From Saururus chinensis (lineage: Eukaryota; Streptophyta; Magnoliopsida; Piperales; Saururaceae), in the NCBI GenBank assembly GCA_035235625.1, contig CP141144.1, positions 35,276,014-35,340,013 of the forward strand: a stretch of DNA of 64,000 nt. Reading direction: 5' to 3'. The notes beneath the pieces are model-generated. The model was not told where the DNA came from. It searched no databases and was given only the letters and a program-made list of their open reading frames with translations. Made by a program: the position numbers and the translations under genes. Below, in pieces: positions 48,901-60,356 of the stretch (position 1 is the stretch's first letter; the number at the start of each line of letters is the position of its first letter).

Positions 48901-50330
48901 TAAAGGGTCCACCCTTCTTATTTATCATATCTTATTATATATCATAGAGAATAGTCAAAAGAACAAAAAATGAGCATTATTTTCCAGACTTAGCCTAGCA
49001 ACTAAATTTTGATCATTAAAGACTTTTAGCCCTATACATACAATATACATTTAACAATATGAATGCCCCACACTTTTATTAATCTACCCATATATAGAGC
49101 AAACTATGTCAAATCTAATGCCCACACAATCCACTTTATAAAAATATTGGAAACTAAAATCTACTAATTAACAGTTAGGCCATATTAATGAACTTGGCTT
49201 TAAGAATATATACTTACTTAAATGGTCTACCCTTTTTATTCATCGTAACATATCACATGTCACAAAGAATGGAAAAAAAAGTCACTAATGAGCTTTGTTT
49301 TTCAGACTTATCTTAGCAACTAAATTTCTATCCTCAAAGACTTTTGGCCCATCGTTTTGCATTCCTTAAAAGTTATCTACTCAAACTTTGCCCCGTACAC
49401 ACAATACACAGTTTACAACATGAATTCCCCACACTCTTATTAATCTACCTATATATAGACCTAACTTTGTCAAATCTAATGCCCACATAATGTTCTTTAC
49501 AAAAATATTGAAACATAGAATCTACCAATCAATAGTTAGGACCTATCAGTGAACTTGGTTTTATGCATATATACTTGCTTAAATGGTTTACATTTCTTAT
49601 TCATCATATCATATCACATATCATAGAGAATGGTAAAAAAGCAACTAATGAGCATTATTTTCCAGACTTAGCCTAGCAAGTAAATTTCGATCCTCTATGA
49701 CTTTTGGCCCATGATTTGCATTCCTTAAATGTCATCCATGCAAACTTAGCCCCATACACACAATATACATTTGACAAAATGAATGCCCCACACTCCTATT
49801 AATCTACTCGTATATAGACCTAACTATATCAAATCTAATGCCCACACAATATACTTTGCAAAAATATTGAAGCCTAACATCTACTAGTTAACAAGTAGGC
49901 CATATAAGTTAACTTGGTTTTAAGCATATATACTTGTTTATATGGTCTACCCTTCTTATTTATTATATCATATCACATATCATAGAGAATGGTAAAAAAA
50001 ATCACTAATGAGCATTATTTTCCAGACTTAGCCTAGCAACTAAATTTCTATCCTCAAAGACTTTTGGGTCATGCTTCTATGGTTCTTTAAAGCCATGACC
50101 GCAAACTAAGCACCAAACACACAATCTACGTTTCACAACATCAATCTACCTATGTATATACTAGACTATATGGAGTTTATTGACCACATGATTTACTTTA
50201 AAGACTAACCTATAATATATACTAGTCAACTGTTAGGCCCTATCACTTAACTTCGTCTATAGCATTTAATATTGTTTCTATGGTCTCCCCCCTTGTTATT
50301 CATCATATATCATATAATATAGTACAGTAA
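36950..50330 (+). repeat. Satellite array, about 360-bp unit, about 36-37 copies, inside the MULE
   Basis: A unit contains, in order, 'aaacctaaaatctaccagtc', 'aacagttaggccctatcagt', 'taacttggttttaagcatat', 'tcttattcatcatatcatat', 'agagaatggtaaaaaaagcc', 'gcctagcaactaaatttcga', 'cttttggcccatggttttgc', 'gacaacatgaatgccccaca', 'ctacccatatatagacctaa' and 'gcccacacaatgtactttgc'. The 'cagttaggccctatcagtta' phrase recurs roughly every 360 bp from about 37690 to 50230. A few steps are shortened (about 110-250 bp), showing internal deletions. Units differ visibly from each other, so the array is not recently homogenised. The many 60-94 codon open frames here are chance frames in the repeat. Confidence 0.92.
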
Positions 50331-51118
50331 ACTTAACTAATCTGCTATATTTTTCTTCCTTATCCTACATACAATATTTTTTACATCAGATTTTTTTTTC
50401 ATATTTTATGATGAGATCGAATCCTTCAAATATTTTAGTCAAATTTATCTTACGACATCAAATACACTAATCATAGCAGTTCATACGTCCAATTTACACA
50501 CCTATTATAAAATTGCTCATTTAACTTCCATTAAAATCTACCAAGAATTTCATTACACAATCTCAGTAAATTTTAAACCAAACCATATAACATATAGAAA
50601 CAAGATATTCGCTTGTTTAATTAACTATCCAGCAGTGTAGGATCTTTCCTTTCCATTTATATCGTCTTCTATTAATCAACTGCTGGGGAGATTGGTCAAA
50701 TGGTCAAGTGAAGAGGTGTAATGAAAATTAGGGCCAGACACAGAAATGCGGGATGTGGCTGGCTGGATGAGAGGGATGACGAGAATGGAGATTAGAATAA
50801 ATGTCTTTAGAGTGGGGAAAGGTGGCCACAATATATGTCTCCAGTTGTGAAATGACTAGCACAGTGAAATTGCCGGAGTGGAGAGTGAATGATGCGAAAA
50901 AATTTGGAACTTTCTCGCGATACCGGAGGAGCAAAAAATGGGATTGGAGGAGCGATAGCGGAGGAGAATAAGGTGACGGAGGGGAAATACTGTTGAATGA
51001 CGGGTTGCTTGAAGAGAGTGCAAATCTTGGAACATTCGAGAGCACCGGAGGTAAAACTGAAATATGAATTTGGGATGCAACCGGTGAAGTAGGGTCGTAA
51101 CTTTTTATTTCCGTTACC
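50331..51118. other. Right subterminal region of the MULE
   Basis: AT-rich to about 50690, then a GC-richer stretch with several 'ggagga(g)cgatagcggagg'-like purine phrases (50690-51060). This echoes the GC-rich purine/pyrimidine stretch beside the left TIR (25590-25740) in composition. Overlapping minus-strand frames of 74-105 codons exist, but no protein family is recognised. Confidence 0.5.
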
Positions 51119-51238
51119 CTAAGGGTGTTATCGGTAATTCAAGTGTGCATGTGGAAAAGTTGAACGTGCACAAGTCTAGTTGTGCAAAATTGAAGTACTT
51201 AGGCCTAAATTTGTGGGGTCTATTTCTAAAAAATTTTC
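51119..51238 (-). repeat. Right terminal inverted repeat of the MULE
   Basis: The reverse complement of the end reads GAAAATTTTTTAGAAATAGA and continues to resemble the left TIR to 'cgataacacccttaggg'. It is slightly shorter than the left partner because of small gaps. Confidence 0.85.
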
Positions 51239-51247
51239 TAGATAAGT
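51239..51247. repeat. MULE target site duplication, right (TAGATAAGT)
   Basis: Partner of TGGATAGGT at 25407-25415, 7 of 9 identical. It fixes the TIR end at 51238. Confidence 0.75.
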
Positions 51248-52903
51248 TGGTTTGGATTTTTGTGGGTTTGCCTTGTGCCGCTTATGCTAACCTGAAGATG
51301 ATTATTTGTGGTTGGTCAGCTTTAGCATGTATATGTACATGACTATTATTTTTGCATGCATTTGTATTTTGATGAATTTTGTCCTGCGTCAGATGAAATC
51401 TTGTCAATAGTAAATGTCTGAATTATTAGCACTAGCTGCGAGAGAGATTGTTGTCAGCAATAGGGCCGCAGAAGTATATGTGATTTGCATGCACGATCAA
51501 TTGGATCAGGACAAATAATTCAGTACAAATTGTCTTCTTTGATTTTTGCTGGAAATTCTGGAAGGCTTAGTTATGTACTTCCTTGTTGCTATGGCAGGCT
51601 TCAGCTAACACCATCCTTTCTGGGCCTCGTCTTCTCATTAGAGCTGCTGAGATCAGTTACGCTGCCACCATCAGAGGCTACTCCAATATCAAAACCAGCG
51701 TGAGACACCATGACGAATGTAAAGAGAAAGTTTGTCTGGGATGGAGGGGAATCTGTGATTGCCTGTTTGTATCTGAATGATTTCTAGTTCCTGACCAAGC
51801 TGATTCTTCCCCATTGTGCTAGGATATGACAGTGCTTTTGGTTTTTACAGTTTTCGGATTTTGGTTGTTGCTGGTGATTGTTTGAGAAAACTTAATGGCA
51901 GTTCTGGTTTTCCTTTTGGTTTTTACACAAAATTCTCATCTGTCTCAGCTATCTTAGCGGAACCTTTCATAACGTAACCTTTTGCCGATTTACAGAGTAA
52001 AATAACTTTGTGCAATTCGAAAAATATATACCTCTCATTAGACGTCATATACAATTATAATATGCACAAGACAAACAGCAAGATATATAAGACCGTCTAT
52101 TGTGAACCTTTTTTGCTTTGCACCAAATAAAAGAACAAGGCTAACACAGAAAGAGCATAGATAATTTTCCCGGGCATGGGAAGGACTTGCTTGCCTTATC
52201 ACAACAGGAAAATGCCATTCATCAGCTGAAAATGATCAGTAAATCATTAAGTTCACCTTGCCGGTTAGATAAGGTTATGAGAGTTGAGCTGTTGAAGTAC
52301 TAAAAATCAAGAAACAATCAAGTTAGATAAGGTTGCTGGATTTGATTGCCACCTATGAGAAACCATGTCAGGTTCAATTGATCTGTTAAAAATGAAAATT
52401 GGAATAATGGGAAAGAATTGATTAATGGGCAGGTAAGAATATGGGCCATGGAGGAGGAGAAGGCACTTGAAACGGTGGCGTGAAAGGCGGGCTTAAAAAG
52501 AATATCGTAAGTTTATTTTTTCATCTCTTAGATGTTAATTGTACTATTAATAAAAACTTCTCTTTTTTCAAAGCTATTAATATAGGATTGCGAAATCATA
52601 TGACTAACTTATCTAAATGGGAATTAAGAATTTATATTTTTCTTTTTTTTTAAATAGTAAAATAGTAATTCCCAATGAATATTTGGCCCCAAAAATCAAA
52701 ATTTACCCTATATTTATGTTACATTTCATTATGAGGCCAAAAATAACCTTTTTTAGTTGAATGCAGTTATAGTTCTTTAAGAGCCCGAAACCGGTTCATG
52801 ACCATTTACCTTTAAATGGGCTGTGAGTAATTGGGCTTAACGGGCTTGGGCTCAAAATAAAAAAGCTTAGGCAGGCCCGAGCTTGACCCAATTACTAGCC
52901 CTT
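51248..52903. other. hAT-like right arm
   Basis: This is the continuation of the sequence into which the MULE inserted. A moderately GC-rich stretch at about 51420-51780 could hold further exon remnants of the receptor-kinase fragment (a frame near 51640-51700 reads SVTLPPSEATPISKPA, weakly like the C-terminal tail of S-receptor kinases), but I cannot confirm it. From about 52780 the GGGCTT/GGCCCGAGC subterminal motifs appear, and the arm ends 'attactagccctt'. Confidence 0.45.
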
Positions 52904-52911
52904 TGTGGGGT
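52904..52911. repeat. Target site duplication, right (TGTGGGGT)
   Basis: Identical to 23593-23600; the gypsy LTR resumes immediately afterwards. Confidence 0.7.
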
Positions 52912-54335
52912 AATCATAGTAATTGTTGATATTTATGACTAAATGTGATGCACGTGAGGCTGATAGGAGCACATTTCATGAATTAGAATTTATCTAGAGA
53001 TTGTTCACATATGTATCATGTTGCATGCATGATGAGATGAATTTAGAAATTGGATTTTATCGAGATTAGTCGTATTAATCGATTGTATGCAATTGAGTGA
53101 TATTGTTTCCCAGATTAATCAATTAAAAGCTTATAAATTGGATTTTACATTCGAAATGATGGATTTTACGTCCAATGAGGACAAGTTTTTCCTCCCCAGG
53201 TTGAGAAGAGCGGTAATGCTATAGGAGATAAACTGTTTGAGACCATCTGGACCCCGAGAACCCAGGCCAGTGTAGCTAAGCGCATCGCCGTACTACTGGG
53301 TATTCTTCCCCATTAGGGAATTTAGCCAAACTATGGAAATTCCTTTAGACTTTGCTGTTGGGAATTGTTTGGAGTGCGTAGGGACTGCTTATGCTTCAGC
53401 CGATTAAGCAGGGTTATTTTTATAGACTTGCATGGTTATAGAATGTGTGTTAGAGACACTTTATATGCAGGTTGGTTGGTGATTTTTATGCATGATTTGA
53501 ATGTGTGGTAGAGACACTTCTCATGCAGGTTTGTGTGATGTTTATGCATGTCTAAATGTGTGGTAGAGACACTTCTCATGCAGGTATATGTGATGATTAT
53601 GCATGATGTGATTGTGTGAGAATCACTTATTATGCAGGATGGATGTGCTGTTATACTTTGATTATTCATGCCATATTAGTATGTATGAGATCCTTGTATG
53701 CAGGATAATTACTTATGGGTAAATAGGGGTATGGTAAGGGAATTAATAAGAAATGGGGATAATATGAGAAATGTGAATCTGAATTACCATGTTGATGTGC
53801 CATGGTTTTTTCTGATTAATGTTACCATATTTAAAACCTTACTGAGTTTTACTCACCTCTCTTTCTGTGTTTTGTTTTGGGGCTGCATGGTATAACATGC
53901 AGTTGATTAGGATTCCTTGTACGAGGGATGAGCGGGATATGCATAGGAGTAGGTGCAGATGCCTTAGTACCATATTTTTTCTTCTAATTTATGCTATCAT
54001 GATTATAAAATACTTTGTATGGATGATTATGTTATCAAAGTCGTGTATATCTGATGCTTTTAGACTTGTCTAAGATTTTCTGATTTGAGCCCTATGTTAG
54101 GCTCAGGATATGAAGTATGTGGGTTAAGTTTGAGGATTTATTTCAGAGATGTTATCCTCTTTTATTTTGCCTTATTTTTCTTACACAATGGACTAAAGGT
54201 GCACAACTCTATGTATGTGTTAAATACCCAATTAAGGGTTAAAGCCTTCCGCAATGCAATTTAGTCGCCCCCGTGTGGTTCGACTGGCCCGTGGACTCGG
54301 CTATGCTTGGGTCAGGTGGGTGCCAAGGCATGACA
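52912..54335 (+). repeat. 3' LTR of the plus-strand gypsy relic, second part
   Basis: Continues the LTR broken at 23600. 'ggctgataggagcacatttc' near 52960 equals, on the opposite strand, 'gaatgtgctcctatcagtcc' at about 10140. The end 'ttgggtcaggtgggtgccaa' plus GGCATGACA matches the family end. It includes the tandem-like 'gtgtg-tagagacacttctca' phrases (about 53445-53640), which are part of the LTR (compare 9110-9310 on the other strand). Short open frames inside are not genes. Confidence 0.75.
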
Positions 54336-55770
54336 ACTACCCTAACAAACTATAGTTTCAGAACGGGTTCAGCTTCATATTGGTCCATGAAAGATTGTAG
54401 GATAGAAGAATTATGTGGTATAATTGTATCGCATAACTTACTTAATTCAAATTTTAATTATAAGCAAAGCTAATGATAACATTGTAAGTTTGAGAATTGT
54501 GGTTTTTGACTAATTAAGTTCTGTATTAGAGCTAGGTGATAATGAGTCGGCTAAGCATTTCTCATGTTTGGACATGGTGTTCATCTTGCTGGATGTTGTC
54601 TATGTGATATATTTGAACCAAAATGCCTGATGCTCTGTTGAGAGTGATGTATGTTTTTTATTTTGTTTGTGTTGTTTTAAGAACAAATGTTTGATGCTCT
54701 ATTGAGATCATTGTATGATTTTGCCCAAAAGTGGCACTGTATGATTCTGTCTTGAGTTAAAACTATAAGACCCATAAAGTGTGGGCATTTGTATGATGGG
54801 TAAAGTGTGGGCATCTATGTTTGCACACTCAAGTAAGTAGTATCACATAACTACTCTTACCTATTTGATTTTTCATGTGCTCCCATGAGCATTGGTGTTC
54901 CTTACCTTCTGAAAAGTCCATGACGCCTAGTCACTCCCTAGAGGTTAAGGTGATGCCTCAATGGCATTCCTTTACATTTCGACATTGGAGCTTATTAATT
55001 ATAATGAACTTCTGTGGTCAATAGTATGTGTATGACTATACGAGTAAGAATGTATGTTTTCGAGTAAGCATATATTTCTAAGAAAGATTGTATGAGTAAG
55101 TTCGTATGAGTAAGATTGTATAAGTAAGGTCGTATGAGTAAGATTGCACGAGTAAGGTCATAAGAGTAAGATTTTATGAGTAAGGTCGTACAAGTAAGGT
55201 CGCACGAGTAAGATTGTACGAGTAAGGTTGCACGAGTAAGATTGTACGAGTAAGATCGCACGAGTAAGATTGTACCAGTAAGGTCATATGAGTATGTGTT
55301 AGTTGTATAAGTAAGCATACGATTGTATTAGTAAGTTGGTAAGACTCTGATTAAGAGTATAATTATAAGATTGGTTTAATGGTATATATTTGGCATGATT
55401 GTATGCATATGTGCATGAGTATTAAATGCCTATTTGCTTCATATTTGAGTTGCATGAATGCATGTGTGTATATACTTAATGAGTTCACTGTTTATAATTC
55501 CCCTTTCCGTATTTTCCTATATTTTCCTATTGAGTATGAAAATACTCATTTACCCTATTTTTAGTCATAATGGTCAAAGGCTTTTGTAAGTTTGTGAGGG
55601 AGAGCTCTTGATTTCCTTTTACTTGGAGATATCATTTACTCACTGTGAGAATTATTTTGTGCCACGATCTGATGTATTGAGTGATGTGAGAATTAAGGTA
55701 TTTATGCTTTCTAGACTTGTAATTTAGATTAGACTATAGGCTATTATGGGACTTGCACTTAGGGATGCCT
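54336..55770 (+). repeat. LTR fragment family 1 (copy B)
   Basis: Matches 1-1260 and, in inverted orientation, about 57200-58480. It begins in mid-LTR next to the end of the gypsy LTR at 54335 and is cut near 55770, after 'gggatgcct', where copy A continues differently. It contains the 13-bp minisatellite at 55020-55300. Confidence 0.7.
55020..55300. repeat. 13-bp minisatellite in LTR copy B
   Basis: Units of the type 'gagtaag(g/a)t(t/c)gtac' are repeated about 18-20 times. They occupy the LTR position held by a 26-bp repeat in copy A. The 107-codon minus-strand frame across it is translated repeat. Confidence 0.85.
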
Positions 55771-56704
55771 AGAAATTTCTTCTATAGTTAAAATAAAAAA
55801 TACCTAATCTCTAAATGCATTCATGATTAATTTATTAACAATTAAACCATAAATTATGTAAGAACAAAAAAAGATTTTTACATAGAAAACCCTAACGTAG
55901 AAGGTAGTCGATATGCCAGGAGACAATGAGATAAGAGATCTAATTACAATTAAAGTTGAAGACCAACAACTAAGACATGCTGATGAAGGATCTTATTAGT
56001 TTGTAATCGGAAAGAGTAAGAGCTGAGAAGAATGAGAATTAAATGAGGAAATGACCAAAGAAAGTAGAGCAATTGACCAAAGAAGGAATGAAGAAGTTGA
56101 CAAGAATTAAATAATCGAAGAGGCTATATATTCACATGGGGTTGCATAGACGGAATGGCCATGAGAATGGAAAGTGGAGAGACAAGCCGAAAGATAGAAG
56201 ATTGGTTCATGGGGATTAATTAGGCCAAATATAGGACTTACTTGATTGAGGATTTTTCTGAATAAAGAAAGGGTTCTTTAGATAGTTGACTTCCACTCGG
56301 TAGAAGCACCAAGGCCGACAAGCACTCCAGCATGGGACGAACCGGAGAAGACTACCATTGAGGTTTTTTCCAGCAGCCACAAGACAAAATTCAGACTTCT
56401 AAAATGGTGAGAAGCAGCCAGCGAAGAAAAAAAATTGCTGCCTACAACTAGGGAAAATAAAGAGTGAAGGAAGAAGAGAAGTGGAAGCCGGTTTGTCCCA
56501 TCATCAACAATACATGCAGCCAATGACTTCTTCAAATAAGATTTTTTCTCCTACATTCATGGTGTGCTAAACCAATAGCCAAGTCTTAGATGAAGCCCTA
56601 AACATATTTCATTCAATTATTCCTTGTTTTTATTTAAATTTTTAGTTGATGTAAGATTTTATTGTGTATGTTTAACAGAAGTTTTATTATCTTCAATTAT
56701 ATGC
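55771..56704. other. Unassigned, LTR-like AT-rich stretch
   Basis: No coding motif is recognised. The last 150 bp ('gccaagtcttagatgaagcc', 'ttagttgatgtaag') have the look of the R/U5 part of a long plant LTR and lead directly into the LTR family 3 fragment at 56705, so this may be the upstream part of that LTR. The 85-codon minus-strand frame at 56278-56535 has no known features. Confidence 0.35.
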
Positions 56705-56929
56705 ACTCAAGGGAAGGTAGGGTTGCTTAATAGATAAAATCAAACCAAAGAATGCTTGTGTCCTAGAGGAATGGATACACTTAGAGGTGCTATTTTTGAA
56801 TGAAGTTTTTAGTTTTATTTGAAATATGTGCTTGAAAGAGATTGATTTTTCAATTTGTTTTAATTGTCTTAGTCGCGTACATTGGAGAGGAGTATGCGCA
56901 ATTTCTTATGCATATGTCCGAGAGGAACT
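56705..56929 (+). repeat. LTR fragment family 3, second copy
   Basis: Matches 4768-4982 step by step and stops exactly at the shared 'gagaggaac', where a family 1 LTR (copy C) was inserted. Confidence 0.65.
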
Positions 56930-59310
56930 GTAATGCCCAAGAATTTTGAACACATTTTCTTTTAAATTCAAGGACATTTTGTGTAACATAATGGTTGTAA
57001 ATTGGGAAAAAGAACAAATTATGAAACCTATGAAAGTAATTTTATAATTTAAAACATCACACACCAAGTTTTTTCGTATAAAAATTTCTTTTCAGTCAAA
57101 CATCATATGACCAAACAAAAAATATATGAAATAAATTGCTTTAATCATAGACATTAAATACAATTATCTCCCTAGTATCCCTAAGTACAAGTCCTATAAC
57201 AGTTCGTGGTCTAATCCAAATTACAAGTCTAGAAAGTATAGACATCTTTATTTCTCATCTCACACAATAAATTACAAAACCTATGAACCCATGGAATTTG
57301 ATCCACCACATAAACAAGCATCCATCTCCATAAGCTCTCCATCATAAACCTACAAAAGTATCCTAAGCAGTAGGGTTAAAAAAGTAGGGAAAATGAGCAT
57401 TTTCATTCTTAGTAGGAATATGTTGGTAGAGGAGTTCTAAATAGTGAACATTGTAATTCCGTAGGTAGGCGTTCATTCACTCAACCATGAAGCATAGAAC
57501 ATATAAGCATATTAGAGACACATAAAATAACCATAATGCACATACATAAAGCATTTTACCAATCTTATGCTTACTCTTACACTTACAATCTTATTCATAT
57601 CATTCTTATAGTTACACTCTTACTCATACTATTTAGTAAAATTCGTTCTCAAAACATATGCTTACAGTCTTACTTAGAAACATATACTTACAGTCTTGCT
57701 TAGAAACATATGTTAATAGTTATACACAAAACATACTCTTACAATCCTACTTAGAACATACTCTTACATTTACATCTTGCTCAAAATCTTACAAACTTAC
57801 TCAGAATATACACATTAAGTAATATAGTCATACACATGCTATTGATCACGAAAGCCCATTATAATTAATAAGCTCCGGCATCAAAATTGAAAGGAATGTC
57901 ATTGGGAGAATACCTTAACCCCCTGGGAGTAACTATACACCATGAACTTTCCTACAGGTAAGGCACACCTATACTTATGGGGCATAGGATCAACAGATAA
58001 GAGCAATTCCATGATATTATTTACCTGAACACACAAACACCGGCATTCTACGGGCCATACAATGCCAAGTAAGGAGGAATTACACAGTGCCACTCTTAGG
58101 CCAGAATCATATAATGCTACTCTTGGGCAGAATCATATAGTGCAACCTAAGGGGGAAAATATATAACGCTCTCAATAGAGCATCAAATGTCTGAGCTTAA
58201 TACAACGTGCAAATAAAATCTAAACATACATCGTACTCAACAAAGCATTAGAATTTGGTGCTCAAATACAGCAGACAGACAACATCCCACAAGATAAACA
58301 CCATAGAAAGAGATGAGAAATGCTCAACCAACTTATTATCGGCTAGCTTAAACACAGAACTTAATCCATTGAATCCCTTAGGTCTCAAACTCACAATGTT
58401 ATCATTAGCTTTTCTTATAATTCTAGTTTAACTTAAGTAAGTTATGTTGTACAATTATGCCAAAAAACTCTCAATCATATAGTTATCCACTATCAAATCG
58501 AAGTTGAGCCTGATTCAAAGCCCTAGGTCGTTAGGGAAGCAGACTTCAAATAACCTATCAAACTCACAACATAACTCACCACATACAAACTTAACCGCCA
58601 TCCACCTTATGGCCAAATAATCATACTCGGAAGTCATTAAACTAAGCTTGTCAGTGGAAACCCCAGTTATAACCCTCTTACATATACCTCACTTATTATG
58701 CTTACTCTCCACTTTATAATATGGATGTTATACTTGTACAATTATGCAACACTCTTACTTTTAGAGAATTCCTCATAAGGCTCCAAACCTAAGTCCTAAT
58801 ACTAACTAAACGCCTAATGTACACTCCAAACCAAGCCAAACTTATCTCAAACCTCACCCATCAAACCTACATCCTCCGCCTTCCATCACATGGTTATTCA
58901 TCCACAACAAATCCATACAGAACTCTCAATAACCTCTTATTGTCCGTCGCCCACATAACTGCCCATACACATATTCTTCATATAGACATATAGCCATCAT
59001 ACATATGGATGCCCAACACACATACATATAATATACACATAATGCCATACATAGCTTGCTAACATACTCACTAGCCATCACCAACATACACATAATCCAC
59101 ATACATCAAACATAATTTTAGCTCACATGTGTGTCACATGCATTTTAGACATACAATATAATCATCCTTGCATGCAAATCATACAATCAGATCATTATTT
59201 AGCATCCAAAGTATTAAATCATATAATCCTTGCATGCTGCTACACATTTCAAGCATGCTATAATGAAAGAAAAAGTTCAAAGCTCACCTACCTCGTAATC
59301 CTTGACTTTT
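56930..59310 (-). repeat. LTR family 1, inverted (copy C)
   Basis: Starts TGTAATGCCC on the plus strand, the reverse complement of the end of copy A (GGGCGTTACA). Further landmarks of copies A and B follow in reverse order, including the repeat-rich middle (about 57560-57830) and 'gctctcaatagagcatcaaa' near 58170. It reaches about 59310 before similarity fades, and the LTR may continue into the next stretch. It would be the 3' LTR of a minus-strand gypsy element whose pol relic lies at 62450-64000. Confidence 0.65.
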
Positions 59311-60356
59311 GATGGTAAGTACACAATATGGTGGTGGCGTCGGCAACAGATTTGTCTGCCAAAAGCATAACCTAGTTGAGAGAGCTATTGTCCCAACATT
59401 TAGGAAGGGTTGGAATTAATCACGACTAGATGAGGATGACAAAAATCATTGTAGCAAAATCCACAATCCATGGCAGAACACTGAGGGCGGCAAGGAGAAG
59501 GGTTGTGCCAACGAGTGGTGGTGCAACAAGATGTCGAGGGTGGACTAAATGGAAGTCACCCGATGGCTAAGAAGAACCAATCTGGTAATAAGACACAAAA
59601 TTGGCTGTGGATAGCACCCAATAGTAGCAATTTTGCAACAACTATGAACCACATAAGGGGCAAAGGGTGTGGGGTAACTCTCGAGGACGGTAGAGAGGTG
59701 GAGGGCTGTAGTGATCAAATCAATTGGTGGTGGAGCCATCCATTGGTTAGGCGGTGCACAACAATTGCCTATACCCTAAGATGTACGCATGGCCACTTGC
59801 ACATGTGGCAAAGAGGGCCACTTGAGGGGGAGAGGCCTGGACTGTGGTAGCCCAAGGCCCAAAAGGGCAACAAAGCTAGGGCCAGGATCTGGGAGATGAC
59901 CGAACCGACAACATTGTTGATCACCACCCATAACCAAAATTATTGGTGCGGGCGGCTGTACATCTCTCACAAAAAAGAGCAAATGGGTGTCTCAAGGTCA
60001 AGCAGTGGCAGAGCAAAGACCACTATGAAACAAGCCTGACCCCAAGGCCGGTTGGAGGCCAATTGGCGATTGGAGGTGCCATAATGGCAAAACAAGCAAT
60101 AATGGGATTACAAGTAAGAACAAAATCAAGGTAGAAGGGTGGAGCAGAACAATAGTGGTGAAGGGGATCAGAAATGGCAACCACCAACCCACACCAAGTC
60201 AAGCTAGGCTGAATGGTGCCCGACTAGAGTTTGTCTAGTGGCCTATGGCAAAAAACTTACAAATGCTAGACACTTTGGGTCGTCGGGCCAATAAAGCTAT
60301 TTTTCAAATAGTTCGGATGAGCAAGGTGGAGGAGATGGAGCGTAGCGGTGGGTAGC
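59311..60356. other. GC-richer unassigned stretch, probably LTR or leader of the family 1 element
   Basis: It holds a 115-codon plus-strand frame (59503-59850) without recognisable domains and with unusual Trp/Gly/His content. Composition and 'ggtggtggcg'-like phrases reappear just after the solo LTR (61553-61640), suggesting one sequence split by it. Confidence 0.35.

Larger units (their letters stand above)
25416..51238. mobile_element. Giant Mutator-like element (MULE) with transposase and Ulp1 genes and satellite arms
   Basis: The ends are inverted repeats: GAAAGTTTTTTAGAAATAGA on the left, and GAAAATTTTTTAGAAATAGA on the right when reverse-complemented. Imperfect matching continues for about 120-135 bp to 'ccgataa(t/c)acccttagg'. 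A 9-bp duplication flanks it. In between are a decayed MULE transposase (plus), a convergent Ulp1/DUF1985 gene (minus), an inverted pair of satellite-like arms (26290-28300 and 36950-50330) and two hairpins. At 25.8 kb it is far longer than usual MULEs. It sits inside a hAT-like insertion. The combination matches the Kaonashi type of plant MULE that carries a Ulp1-like gene (inference from gene content). It is now defective: both genes contain stops. Confidence 0.88.
23601..52903. mobile_element. hAT-like insertion carrying a receptor-kinase fragment and a nested MULE
   Basis: The insertion splits a gypsy LTR that reads continuously from 23600 to 52912. Ends: AGGGCTAAGCCC on the left and, reverse-complemented, AAGGGCTAGTAATTGGG on the right. 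Both ends are followed by repeated GGCCCGAGC / GGGCTT motifs, as in many plant hAT elements whose ends start T/CAGGG. The 8-bp duplication is perfect. Without the MULE the insertion is about 3.5 kb (23601-25415 plus 51239-52903). I see no hAT transposase, so it would be non-autonomous. Alternative: a host fragment moved by some other route; the duplication and ends argue against that. Confidence 0.6.

Noticed and set aside
36950-50330. CRISPR-like or centromeric satellite array
   Set aside because: Units of 360 bp with no spacers exclude CRISPR. The array is bounded by MULE genes and TIR and has an inverted counterpart in the same element, so an independent centromeric satellite is less likely.
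23601-52903. Helitron or MULE Pack element as the carrier of the kinase fragment
   Set aside because: A Helitron would give no duplication and a MULE 9 bp; the perfect 8-bp duplication and AGGGCTA ends favour hAT.
54995-55318. 107-codon minus-strand frame
   Set aside because: Translated 13-bp minisatellite.
59503-59850. 115-codon plus-strand frame with Trp/His/Gly
   Set aside because: No domain or conserved motif, in LTR- or leader-like DNA; kept only as part of an unassigned stretch.
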